A stretch of DNA of 9,530 nucleotides from an uncultured Eubacteriales bacterium (GCA_900555785.1 USMO01000051.1:1-9530), one strand, 5' to 3'. Counted from the stretch's first letter, positions 1-6,330 are shown. Numbers and translations: made by a program. The notes: a model not told the origin generated them from the letters alone.

Positions 1-552
1 CTGCCAAGCGGATAGGAATGCAGATAGGTATAAACCGTGCCGACGGGGAAGGCGGCTGCGGAAGTCGGCAAAACGGTTTCAATAAAATAGGTAACGGCTT
101 CGGCAATTGCGGCATCGGATTTTGCGGCAATGACCACTTCGCCCTCGTAGATGGCAACGGTGTAGTCGCGGTCGCGCCCCAGGGCGGCAATGGCTGCCTG
201 CGAGGAGGCGCGGTGCTGGTCAAACCGGCGGAAGCGTCGGTGCCGGCGGAATTTCCTGCGCGCCGGAGGGGATGCTGCCGTCGGCGGTGTAATCCGCTTT
301 GGGGCGGGTGGAGTTCCCAAACAGCTTGGCAAGCTGCATGGCAGCGGCGGTTTCGCCGTCGGTTGCGCGGGTTGGATAAACGATGGTGTAATCCTTCACC
401 AGGTCGCGGACGCTGCCAACCGGGGCGGGCGGGGGCTGCGTTCCGGTGGTGTCGGCAGGCTCGGACCCGTTGGTGCAGGCGGTGAGCAGGAGCATCAGAA
501 CCCCGAGCAGCAGCAAGGCGGCTCTGAATAGCGGGTGTTTCTTCTTTGTCAT
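1..552 (-). pseudogene. Lipoprotein gene with broken frame, 3' end outside window
   Basis: The gene starts at ATG 552 after an AAAGGA-type binding site and encodes a lipoprotein signal peptide: MTKKK, a leucine-rich core, then the lipobox L23-T24-A25-C26. A Thr/Pro-rich linker leads into a domain beginning near 'DYTIVYPTRATDGE'. This first frame ends at a TGA at 220-222 after 110 codons. From about position 254 down to the window edge, a frame offset by one is open and reads like the continuation ('AAIAALGRDRDYTVAIYEGE', then 'VVIAAKSDAAIAEAVTYFIE'). The break therefore lies between about 255 and 220, in a GC-rich stretch holding TTCCGCCGG twice, 18 bases apart. The alternating 'YTIVYP ... 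EI ... DYTVAIYEGEVVIAA' pattern resembles the small N-terminal domains that precede catalytic domains in some glycosidases (GH20b-like), but this is only a resemblance. It could be a true pseudogene or a sequencing error; the function is unknown. Confidence 0.6.
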
Positions 553-582
553 CGTTTGGATTTCCTTTCTTTGGATGGATTT

Positions 583-617
583 ACCGATATTATATCATGC
601 CGGAGGGGGAAAATCAA
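583..617 (-). promoter_or_regulatory. Promoter for the leftward lipoprotein gene
   Basis: On the minus strand a perfect TATAAT (594-589) is preceded by TGA, giving an extended -10. A TTGATT -35 box (617-612) sits 17 bases upstream. Transcription would start near 583, about 30 bases before the ATG at 552. The -35 lies within the half-site ACACTTG shared with the opposing promoter. Confidence 0.7.
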
Positions 618-656
618 GTGTAAAAAATTTTTTCATGATAGCAACTTTAACACTTG
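615..656. promoter_or_regulatory. Symmetric inverted half-sites between divergent promoters
   Basis: CAAGTGT (615-621) and ACACTTG (650-656) are perfect 7-base inverted copies separated by 28 bases. Each overlaps the -35 box of one promoter: TTGATT on the minus strand and TTGTTT on the plus strand. A dimeric regulator bound here could control both directions at once. Part of the symmetry may simply reflect two similar -35 regions. The binding protein is unknown; the AraC-family protein in this window is a candidate by proximity only. Confidence 0.4.
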
Positions 657-689
657 TTTGCCGCGACTAATTATGATATGATAATTAGG
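654..689 (+). promoter_or_regulatory. Promoter for the rightward operon
   Basis: TTGTTT (654-659) and TATGAT (677-682) are separated by exactly 17 bases, and the -10 is preceded by TGA (674-676), making an extended -10. Transcription would start near 689, giving a leader of about 60 bases before the solute-binding protein ATG at 751. Confidence 0.65.
668..687. promoter_or_regulatory. Palindrome covering the rightward -10 box
   Basis: TAATTAT (668-674) and ATAATTA (681-687) form perfect 7-base arms around a 6-base centre (GATATG). The palindrome covers the whole -10 element of the rightward promoter, the position expected of a repressor operator. AT-rich palindromes also arise by chance at -10 regions, so this remains a candidate. 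Confidence 0.4.
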
Positions 690-695
690 AAGCAA

Positions 696-721
696 GAGCC
701 GTTTTGCACAAAAACGCGCTC
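696..721 (+). promoter_or_regulatory. Leader hairpin at the 5' end of the operon mRNA
   Basis: GAGCCGTTTT (696-705) pairs with AAAACG plus GCTC (711-716, 718-721), with a single bulged C at 717 and the loop GCACA. It would begin about seven bases from the predicted transcript start and is followed by an A-rich stretch rather than a U-tract, so it is not a terminator. A hairpin at this position may protect the 5' end of the mRNA. Confidence 0.4.
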
Positions 722-750
722 AAAAAATAATGCTATCAGGAGGAAATGCT

Positions 751-2202
751 ATGAAACGACCATCCACCATCCGTGCCGTTCGTGTTTTTGCGCTGTTGTT
801 GCTGCTTGCGGTCATCTGCGGCGCATTTGCGGGATGCAGCAAGGAAAACAGCACCCCGGCGGTGACCACGGAAGCTGCGACCGGGGACAACGAGGTGACC
901 TATCCGGACTTTGGCGGGAAGGATTTCCGCATCATGTTCCGGACCAGCTATGCCTACGAATTTCGGGCAAACGAGGGGAACACCGGCGACCGGATCAACG
1001 ATGCGGTTTACGCGCGGAACGAGCTGATTCAGACCCGTTACAACGTCAACTTCCGCAACATGATCTATAACCATTCCTGGAAGTATGCAACGCTCAACAC
1101 CGAATTTGTGGATACGCTGGCAAACTGGATGAACGTTGGCGAGGATGCGGTTGACCTGATTGCAGGCTATCACCGGTATGTCCTTCCCACGGTGACAAAC
1201 GACTGGTACCTGACCTGGCAGGACATTCCGGGCATCGACCTGAAAGCGGACACCTGGCAGAACGGTATCAACGAGACGCTGACCATCGGCGGCAACACCT
1301 ATGCCATCACGGGCGACATTGCGCTGACCTTCTGGAAGATGATGTCCTCGATGGTGTTCAATAAGCAGCTGGCGATTGCGCTGGATGCGGGAAACCTTTA
1401 CGACGTTGTAACGGCGGGGGATTGGACACTGGAAAAGATGATGGAGCTGGCAGGCAGAATCGGAACCAGCGACGGCGGCGCGGTCCGCTATGGTTTTGCA
1501 AGCGATTCGGACGTTGCGATTGATGCATTCGTCACCAGCTTTGGCGTGCGGACGGTCAACATTTCGGAGGACGGAAACGTGACCATCAATGTGGTAAACG
1601 ACCGGTCGCTGAAGGTGACCGACAAGCTGATTGAGCTGTACTCTGCTGAGTATTCCTACAAGGACCACAAGACCGAAAACGACCCGAGCAAGGAGTATTT
1701 CACCGCAGGAAACGTGCTGTTCAACGCCATGCGGTTTGAGATGATCGAGCGCATCCGGAAGCTGGAGTTTGACTACGGCGTGCTTCCGTATCCGAAGCTG
1801 GATTCGGACCAGAAGGACTATTACTCCTCGGTTACCGACGGTGTTTCGCTGATGTTTGTGCCGAAGACCGTTCCGGATAAGGAGCTGGTTGGAACCATCA
1901 CGCAGGCGCTGGCAGAGGAAAGCCGCACCAGCGTGCGCCCGGAGTACATCGAACTGGTGCTCAAGGGCAACGCCGCGAGAGACGCGCAGACGCTGGCAAT
2001 GATCGACCTGATTCGCGATACGGTCATGGTAGACCCGGGCTACATCCTGAACGGGCGCACCGGTCTTGCAATCCGCAACGCGGTTCGCTCGAACATCGGT
2101 CTTGGCGATAAGCCGACCGGGCTGGAATCCTATTGGGAGGGTCACAGCGAGGCTGCAAAGGCTTCTTTGGATAAATTCATCACGGCATATAAAAAGAAGT
2201 AA
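751..2202 (+). CDS. ABC transporter solute-binding lipoprotein
   Basis: This gene encodes a 483-residue extracellular solute-binding protein, probably for sugars or oligosaccharides, anchored on the outer face of the membrane. The start at 751 is chosen over an in-frame ATG at 730 because AGGAGG (738-743) lies 7 bases before 751. The N-terminus has MKRPS, a leucine-rich core, and a lipobox ending at Cys29 (G-A-F-A-G-C; Phe at -3 is less usual). A Thr/Ala linker leads to 'YPDFGGKDFRIMF', where the mature domain begins. The length and layout suit the family 1 carbohydrate-binding group. The opening segment (G-D-R-I-N-D-A-V-Y-A-R-N) resembles solute-binding proteins I have seen from gut Firmicutes. 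No permease or ATPase gene is present, so the transporter partners must lie elsewhere. It is first in the rightward operon; ligand identity is not visible. Confidence 0.85.
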   Translation: MKRPSTIRAVRVFALLLLLAVICGAFAGCSKENSTPAVTTEAATGDNEVTYPDFGGKDFRIMFRTSYAYEFRANEGNTGDRINDAVYARNELIQTRYNVNFRNMIYNHSWKYATLNTEFVDTLANWMNVGEDAVDLIAGYHRYVLPTVTNDWYLTWQDIPGIDLKADTWQNGINETLTIGGNTYAITGDIALTFWKMMSSMVFNKQLAIALDAGNLYDVVTAGDWTLEKMMELAGRIGTSDGGAVRYGFASDSDVAIDAFVTSFGVRTVNISEDGNVTINVVNDRSLKVTDKLIELYSAEYSYKDHKTENDPSKEYFTAGNVLFNAMRFEMIERIRKLEFDYGVLPYPKLDSDQKDYYSSVTDGVSLMFVPKTVPDKELVGTITQALAEESRTSVRPEYIELVLKGNAARDAQTLAMIDLIRDTVMVDPGYILNGRTGLAIRNAVRSNIGLGDKPTGLESYWEGHSEAAKASLDKFITAYKKK

Positions 2203-2207
2203 AAAAG

Positions 2208-2248
2208 CGTTTTCCCCCTGAACTGACAATAATTTTGAAAGGAAAACG
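2208..2248 (+). promoter_or_regulatory. Inverted repeat overlapping the GH16 gene ribosome binding site
   Basis: CGTTTTCC (2208-2215) and GGAAAACG (2241-2248) are perfect 8-base complements with a 25-base loop. The right arm overlaps the ribosome binding site AAAGGA (2238-2243) of the gene starting at 2253, so the folded RNA would partly hide it. It could set translation of the glycanase relative to the solute-binding gene. It could also be chance pairing of A-rich and T-rich stretches. Confidence 0.3.
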
Positions 2249-2252
2249 ATCC

Positions 2253-4403
2253 ATGAAAAAAGGATTATCGTTACTTTGCCTCTTTGCAATGCTCCTGTCG
2301 CTGGTGACGGCTATGACCGTTGGAACGGCGGCGGTAGCACCGAGCACCTTGCCGGACACCATTGCGAAATACCGGACCGCTGTGTATACCGAAACCAAAC
2401 CGACCATTGACGGTAAAAAGGATGCAGCTTATGACAAAGCGACACCGTTCTATGTAGATACCCCGAACAAAGCCACCGTGTGGATGCTCTGGAATGAGAA
2501 AGGTCTTTACTTTTATGCAGAAATGCGGTCGCTGAATGAGGACGGAACCGGTAATGTAACTAACATCGGCTTTTGGATTTCTGGAGTTCAGTATGCGTAT
2601 GAATACGATGCAAAGGAGAATTCTTCTTGGTGGAAGAACACGGACAATTCGCAATACAAAGGCAACTATCGGTTCCAGATCGGATGGACGGATACAGAGG
2701 CAGTAAAGGCAGTTTACGGATTGAGTAACTCTTACGCCCCGGAAGGACTTGAAAAGAAGGTGATAAAGCATGTGAAGGAGGATGGCACAGAACAGGGCTT
2801 TGATTTGGAAGTTTTTGTTCCTATGAAAGCGAATGATTGGGAAATTTCCAAAGGCGCAGGACAAAGCTACATTGGACTCGGTATGGTCACTCAGAGAAAT
2901 ATGCTGAACTGCAGCGGATTTGAAGGGACCAAGGATATGGCAAGTCTAAAAACGCCGTTACTGCCTTCCGACCTGGAGCCGGTGCGGTTGATTTCAGACC
3001 CGAAGACCACCTGCCAACACGAAAAAACAACCTATACGATAACAGCTCCGACTTTGAACGCATCCGGAACCGAAAAGGGGACCTGCCCGAGTTGCGGAAC
3101 GGTTGTGACTCGGAAACTCCCCCTCACCAAAATTCAGATGCTCGGCGCACAGACGACAACCGTCGAAAATAACCAATACAGCGTGCGATTTGTTTCGCAA
3201 ATTGCAACGCTCGAAAACTATTCGGAAGTCGGATATGAGATCACCCTCTACTACGGCAAAACGCAAGACGACATGGGGGGGGGGGGGTACACCCTGACCT
3301 GGAAGACCCAAACGGTTTTTACCTCCATCCAAGCCGGCACTGATACCGAGACGCCGAGAGAGAAGGAAGGCGGCAAATATTTGGTCGCGGTTCCGGTAAC
3401 GGACATTCCTGTTAATGACGATACGACATACGTAAAGTTTGTGGTTAAACCGTTTGTGACGTTGATGTCCGGCGAGACTGTGTATGCAACCGGAAACGGC
3501 ACCGCAGTTGTGGTGAACGCCGGAACGGTTGAATCGGTGCAGCTGCTGGGCACCGGCACCGTTGACCCGCAGAGCGGAAAAACGCTCAATCTGGTTTGGT
3601 CCGATGAGTTCAACAGCAGTACGCTTGACAATTCCAAATGGAACCTCACCAAGGAAACGTGGAACAATGTAAATTACACAACCAACAAGAAAAATTTCCG
3701 GCTGGAAAACGGCGAAGCGGTCATGAACCTTTATCGGGAGAAAGACGGAACATATTCTTCCAACCTAACGCTGACCACCAAGGATCGCATGAGCTTCAAG
3801 TACGGCTATTTGGAAATCTACGCAAAGGTTCCCTTCTCGCAGGGTTCCTTCCCGGCGTTTTGGTTTCGGTCTGCCGTACAGCACCGTTCCACGGACTATG
3901 TTATGGCAGAAGTGGATGTGTTTGAGGTTTACCAAAAAGGCTGTGCGGAGTCCACTCTGCATAAGTGGTTTCTCAGGGATTCCGGCAAAGGCAACGCCTA
4001 CCGCCATTTCTCCTTGGAGTCACCGATGTCCAAAAAATTCCCCAAAGACAAATGGGAGACGCTTTCGGACGAATACCATCTTTGGGGCTTCGGTTGGACG
4101 AAAGACACGATGTACATGACGGTTGACGGCGAAGTGTTCGCAACTTACGACATCACCAACCAAAGAGGCTTCCGGGAGAGGGACGACGTGAGTGGAGGGG
4201 AGGGCTTCGGCGAGGAAGAGCACACCGGTATGAGCTGCTTCCAGGATCCGCTGTATATCCTTTTCTCGAACAATCCCGGCATCAATTTCCGTGTCAGTAA
4301 CTGGGCACCGAACGAGAACACCGTATTTCCCAAAACCTTCAGCGTGAAGTGGGTCCGGCTCTATCAGGATAGCACCGGCGAACTCTATAACGATCTCGCT
4401 TAA
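2253..4403 (+). CDS. Secreted CBM9-like / GH16 family glycanase
   Basis: The 716-residue product is a secreted glycoside hydrolase. ATG 2253 is preferred over an upstream TTG because AAAGGA (2238-2243) is well placed. Residues 1-30 form a signal peptide. Residues about 45-245 look like a CBM9-like β-sandwich ('PTIDGKKDAAYDK', then 'VWMLWNEKGLYFYAEM'). Residues 254-281 hold C-x-H ... C-x2-C, one copy of the Cys-rich module repeated in the gene at 4676. Residues about 293-435 look like an all-β spacer domain. GH16 runs from about 445 ('LNLVWSDEFN') to the end. Its active site E553-V-D555-V-F-E558 matches E-x-D-x-x-E, with E553 as expected nucleophile and E558 as acid/base. This bulged form is typical of laminarinase-type members, so β-1,3-glucan is plausible but galactans cannot be excluded. 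There is no anchor. A run of 13 Gs falls at codons 341-345. GC content is lower than in its neighbours. Confidence 0.88.
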   Translation: MKKGLSLLCLFAMLLSLVTAMTVGTAAVAPSTLPDTIAKYRTAVYTETKPTIDGKKDAAYDKATPFYVDTPNKATVWMLWNEKGLYFYAEMRSLNEDGTGNVTNIGFWISGVQYAYEYDAKENSSWWKNTDNSQYKGNYRFQIGWTDTEAVKAVYGLSNSYAPEGLEKKVIKHVKEDGTEQGFDLEVFVPMKANDWEISKGAGQSYIGLGMVTQRNMLNCSGFEGTKDMASLKTPLLPSDLEPVRLISDPKTTCQHEKTTYTITAPTLNASGTEKGTCPSCGTVVTRKLPLTKIQMLGAQTTTVENNQYSVRFVSQIATLENYSEVGYEITLYYGKTQDDMGGGGYTLTWKTQTVFTSIQAGTDTETPREKEGGKYLVAVPVTDIPVNDDTTYVKFVVKPFVTLMSGETVYATGNGTAVVVNAGTVESVQLLGTGTVDPQSGKTLNLVWSDEFNSSTLDNSKWNLTKETWNNVNYTTNKKNFRLENGEAVMNLYREKDGTYSSNLTLTTKDRMSFKYGYLEIYAKVPFSQGSFPAFWFRSAVQHRSTDYVMAEVDVFEVYQKGCAESTLHKWFLRDSGKGNAYRHFSLESPMSKKFPKDKWETLSDEYHLWGFGWTKDTMYMTVDGEVFATYDITNQRGFRERDDVSGGEGFGEEEHTGMSCFQDPLYILFSNNPGINFRVSNWAPNENTVFPKTFSVKWVRLYQDSTGELYNDLA
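3275..3287 (+). repeat. Poly-G tract (13 G) inside the GH16 gene
   Basis: Thirteen consecutive Gs complete Met341 and encode Gly342-345. At 13 Gs the full-length protein is read. With 12 Gs the frame reads G-G-G-G-T-P and stops at TGA. With 14 Gs it stops after about 22 further codons. Either change truncates the protein before the GH16 domain. Such tracts are known slipped-strand switches in other bacteria, but they are also prone to sequencing error. Confidence 0.85.
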
Positions 4404-4474
4404 CATCCGGGAATCCGGTAACCGCAACCGAAACGTTTGGCTACATGCCGCTTGTATGAAAGGAGAAAGGAACC

Positions 4475-4636
4475 ATGAAACCGTATCAGAACCCGATTTG
4501 CCTGTTTGTTGCACTTTCTGCGGAGGATTTGATTCGCACTTCCGGCGCTACCGGCTTGAAGAATGCCGGCGTTGGGAACGCGAACAACCTGCAGCAGGGA
4601 TATTCATTTAACGATTTTATAAATCCGGAAAGCTGA
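4475..4636 (+). CDS. 53-residue small protein of unknown function
   Basis: A short reading frame with a good ribosome binding site (AAAGGAG, 4459-4465, nine bases before ATG) encodes a 53-residue protein ending at TGA 4634-4636. It begins MKPYQNPICLFVAL, then SAEDLIRTSG, and ends in an Asn/Gly-rich part, GYSFNDFINPES. It has no clear signal peptide or membrane helix. The pattern 'K-x-Y-x-x-P ... (D/E)-D-(L/V)-I-x-T-S-G' resembles a loose class of short uncharacterised proteins I associate with gut Firmicutes, sometimes with similar acidic/Asn-rich tails; this is recognition by eye, not a database match. It lies 71 bases after the GH16 gene and 39 before the next surface-protein gene, in the same orientation, so it is probably co-transcribed. 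It might be a peptide product, a small accessory protein or a relic. No function is assigned. Confidence 0.6.
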   Translation: MKPYQNPICLFVALSAEDLIRTSGATGLKNAGVGNANNLQQGYSFNDFINPES

Positions 4637-4675
4637 CGCTCTGCCGGGTTCCATCTTAGAAAGGATTTAACCGAT

Positions 4676-6277
4676 ATGAAAAAGAAACTGCTTTCGCTTC
4701 TGGTCATCTGCGCACTTCTTTCGACACTCGCCGTACTGGTCCCAACCAGCGCATCGGCGCAGAAATCCCCGGACGGCAACGCCCTCCGTTTCGCCGCAAA
4801 GGCTACCACCGAGCCGGTGATTGACGGAGAGATTGACGACATCTGGAACACCACCGTTGCCATGCCCTTTGAAACCGCCAGCTACGGCTACATCAAGGCG
4901 CTCTGGACGCAGAAGTCGCTCTATCTGATGGCTGAACTTCACGGCTGCACCGAGATTACCTTCCTGACCGCTACACGGTTCTATAACAGCACCGAAGCCG
5001 GCACCTGGAACTGGGGCGGCAACCGTGCCCTGACCTGCACCGCCACCACCGACAGTTCGGCTGAAGACTTTACGCCGACTGCGCCGGATTTCATCAAGAA
5101 AACCTGGAACGGCTGGGCGTTTTCCGGCGCTGATAAGACCGCCAAAAAAACAGTCCTCACTGTAAAATCCAAAGCGACCGAAACCGGATTTATCGTGGAG
5201 TTGAAAATTACGCTTCCGGCAGGGAATGAGGTCGAGGATCAGAAGGCAGGCGGCTTCTTCGGCTTGGGCGCATATGTCAACGGCGATTATAAAATCGGCA
5301 ACTGCGTCGGCATTGCCGAGACCGCCCGAGATGACAAACTGGGTCTGACCAAGAGCCCGTATGCGCTCTATGCCGTGGAAACCGTGGATGCCTGCAAGCA
5401 TCAGATCTGGACCGATGCAAACTGCCAGGCTCCCAAGACCTGCCGTGGCTGCGGCAAGACCGAAGGGGAGAAAAATCCCGCCAACCACGCGGAGGCACCG
5501 ACCTGGGAAATCACCGATGACAAGCATAAGGGGACCTATCCCTGCTGCAATACCGTGGTAGAGGGCGCGCACGAGTGGGTCAACCTGGAGGTTGCGGTTC
5601 AGCCGACCTGCACAACGCCGGGTAAATCCTCCCGCAAGTGCAAGGTCTGCGAAAAGACCGTTGATACGGCGGAAATCCCCATGCTGGGACACGATTTCGC
5701 AGCGGATTATACGGTCGACCAGGTGCCGGACTGCACGAACAAGGGCTCCGAGTCGCGCCATTGCTCGCGTTGCGATGCAACCACCGATGCCCGCGAGATT
5801 GCGGCGCTGGGTCACGATTTTGCCGCGGAATATACCAAGGATTCCGCAGCGGACTGCACGCATGACGGCATGGAATCCCGCCACTGCACACGCTGCAGCG
5901 AGGTGACCGATTCGAGAAAATATGAGGATGCGCTGGGGCATGACCTGACCGACTGGACCATGGTGAAGCCTGCAACCTGCGCGGAACCCGGCTCCCGGCA
6001 CAAGACCTGCAAGCGCTGCTGGGCAGAGGTGGAGCTGGAGACGGTCACCGTCCCGCACACCGCCGGCGAATGGGTGGTAGACCAGGAGGCAGCGGTCGGC
6101 GTTGCCGGAAAGCGCCACCATGTCTGCACGGTCTGCGGCGCAGTCTTTGACATCGAGGAAATCCCTGCACTGGAAAAGAAGGGCTGCACGGGTAGTCTTG
6201 CATCCTTCTCCGCTGTCGGGATGCTGCTCCTGCCTGCCGGCATCATGCTTGGCAGAAAGCGGAAGCGGAAACAGTAA
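4676..6277 (+). CDS. Surface protein: CBM9-like domain, seven Cys-rich repeats, C-terminal anchor
   Basis: The 533-residue product is exported and probably held at the cell surface. AAAGGA (4660-4665) precedes the ATG. Residues 1-28 are a signal peptide with a likely cut after A-S-A. Residues about 40-235 look like a CBM9-like β-sandwich ('PVIDGEIDDIW' at 47-57, 'IKALWTQKSLYLMAEL'), related in layout to the N-terminus of the GH16 protein upstream. Residues 240-499 contain seven Cys/His-rich repeats. Residues 503-533 form G-C-T-G-S, a hydrophobic helix and a basic R-K-R-K-R-K-Q tail. There is no LPXTG motif and no catalytic domain, so a role in binding glycan or displaying the binding domain away from the wall is inferred. 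The repeats could be structural metal-binding or disulphide modules. Function beyond carbohydrate binding is not supported. Confidence 0.8.
   Translation: MKKKLLSLLVICALLSTLAVLVPTSASAQKSPDGNALRFAAKATTEPVIDGEIDDIWNTTVAMPFETASYGYIKALWTQKSLYLMAELHGCTEITFLTATRFYNSTEAGTWNWGGNRALTCTATTDSSAEDFTPTAPDFIKKTWNGWAFSGADKTAKKTVLTVKSKATETGFIVELKITLPAGNEVEDQKAGGFFGLGAYVNGDYKIGNCVGIAETARDDKLGLTKSPYALYAVETVDACKHQIWTDANCQAPKTCRGCGKTEGEKNPANHAEAPTWEITDDKHKGTYPCCNTVVEGAHEWVNLEVAVQPTCTTPGKSSRKCKVCEKTVDTAEIPMLGHDFAADYTVDQVPDCTNKGSESRHCSRCDATTDAREIAALGHDFAAEYTKDSAADCTHDGMESRHCTRCSEVTDSRKYEDALGHDLTDWTMVKPATCAEPGSRHKTCKRCWAEVELETVTVPHTAGEWVVDQEAAVGVAGKRHHVCTVCGAVFDIEEIPALEKKGCTGSLASFSAVGMLLLPAGIMLGRKRKRKQ
5393..6172 (+). 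repeat. Seven tandem Cys/His-rich modules (protein level)
   Basis: Within residues 240-499 the unit is roughly H-(D/E)-x(10)-C-x2-x-G-x2-S-R-x-C-x2-C-x(9)-I-P-x-L-G-H, 30-43 residues long. Units 3-6 are the most regular. Unit 2 keeps only C-C, and unit 7 keeps C-x2-C but lacks the first Cys. Units 4 and 5 are the closest pair (both H-D-F-A-A-(D/E)-Y-T ... E-S-R-H-C-(S/T)-R-C), suggesting recent duplication. The conserved Cys and His suggest zinc-ribbon-like or disulphide-stabilised stalk modules. Confidence 0.75.
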
Positions 6278-6281
6278 ATAA

Positions 6282-6330
6282 ATCCCCCCGGATCGCCGCC
6301 GGCACACCTGTGCCGGCGGCGTTGGGGGAT
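6282..6330 (+). other. Strong GC hairpin between operon genes
   Basis: A 12-13 bp perfect stem (6294-6306 with 6309-6321; CGCCGCCGGC at its left base) is extended by an outer ATCCCCC/GGGGGAT pairing (6282-6288 with 6324-6330) across an internal bulge. No U-tract follows (ACGGACG), so it is not a standard intrinsic terminator. It lies between the surface-protein stop and the ribosome binding site at 6357. It may reduce read-through, mark an mRNA processing point, or protect the 3' end of the upstream message, giving different levels for surface and cytoplasmic products. Confidence 0.6.

Noticed and set aside
18..531. Plus-strand frames opposite the leftward lipoprotein gene
   Set aside because: They are low-complexity Gly/Arg/Cys-rich translations without a binding site; the minus strand carries a clear signal peptide and lipobox.
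736..2289. 517-codon minus-strand frame covering the whole solute-binding protein gene
   Set aside because: It mirrors the real gene, its composition is unlike a folded protein, and the plus frame has a clear lipoprotein signal and ribosome binding site. It also overlaps the start of the GH16 gene.
2271..2864. 197-codon minus-strand frame opposite the CBM9-like domain
   Set aside because: It is a shadow of the GH16 gene, with no family motif.
4404..4474. Possible promoter or terminator before the small protein gene
   Set aside because: CCGGGAATCCGG is only a weak imperfect repeat, there is no U-tract and no convincing -35/-10 pair, so co-transcription is the simpler reading.
6282..6330. Considered as an intrinsic terminator after the surface-protein gene
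   Set aside because: The stem is strong but no U-tract follows on either strand (outer arms are C and G runs), so it is listed only as a hairpin.
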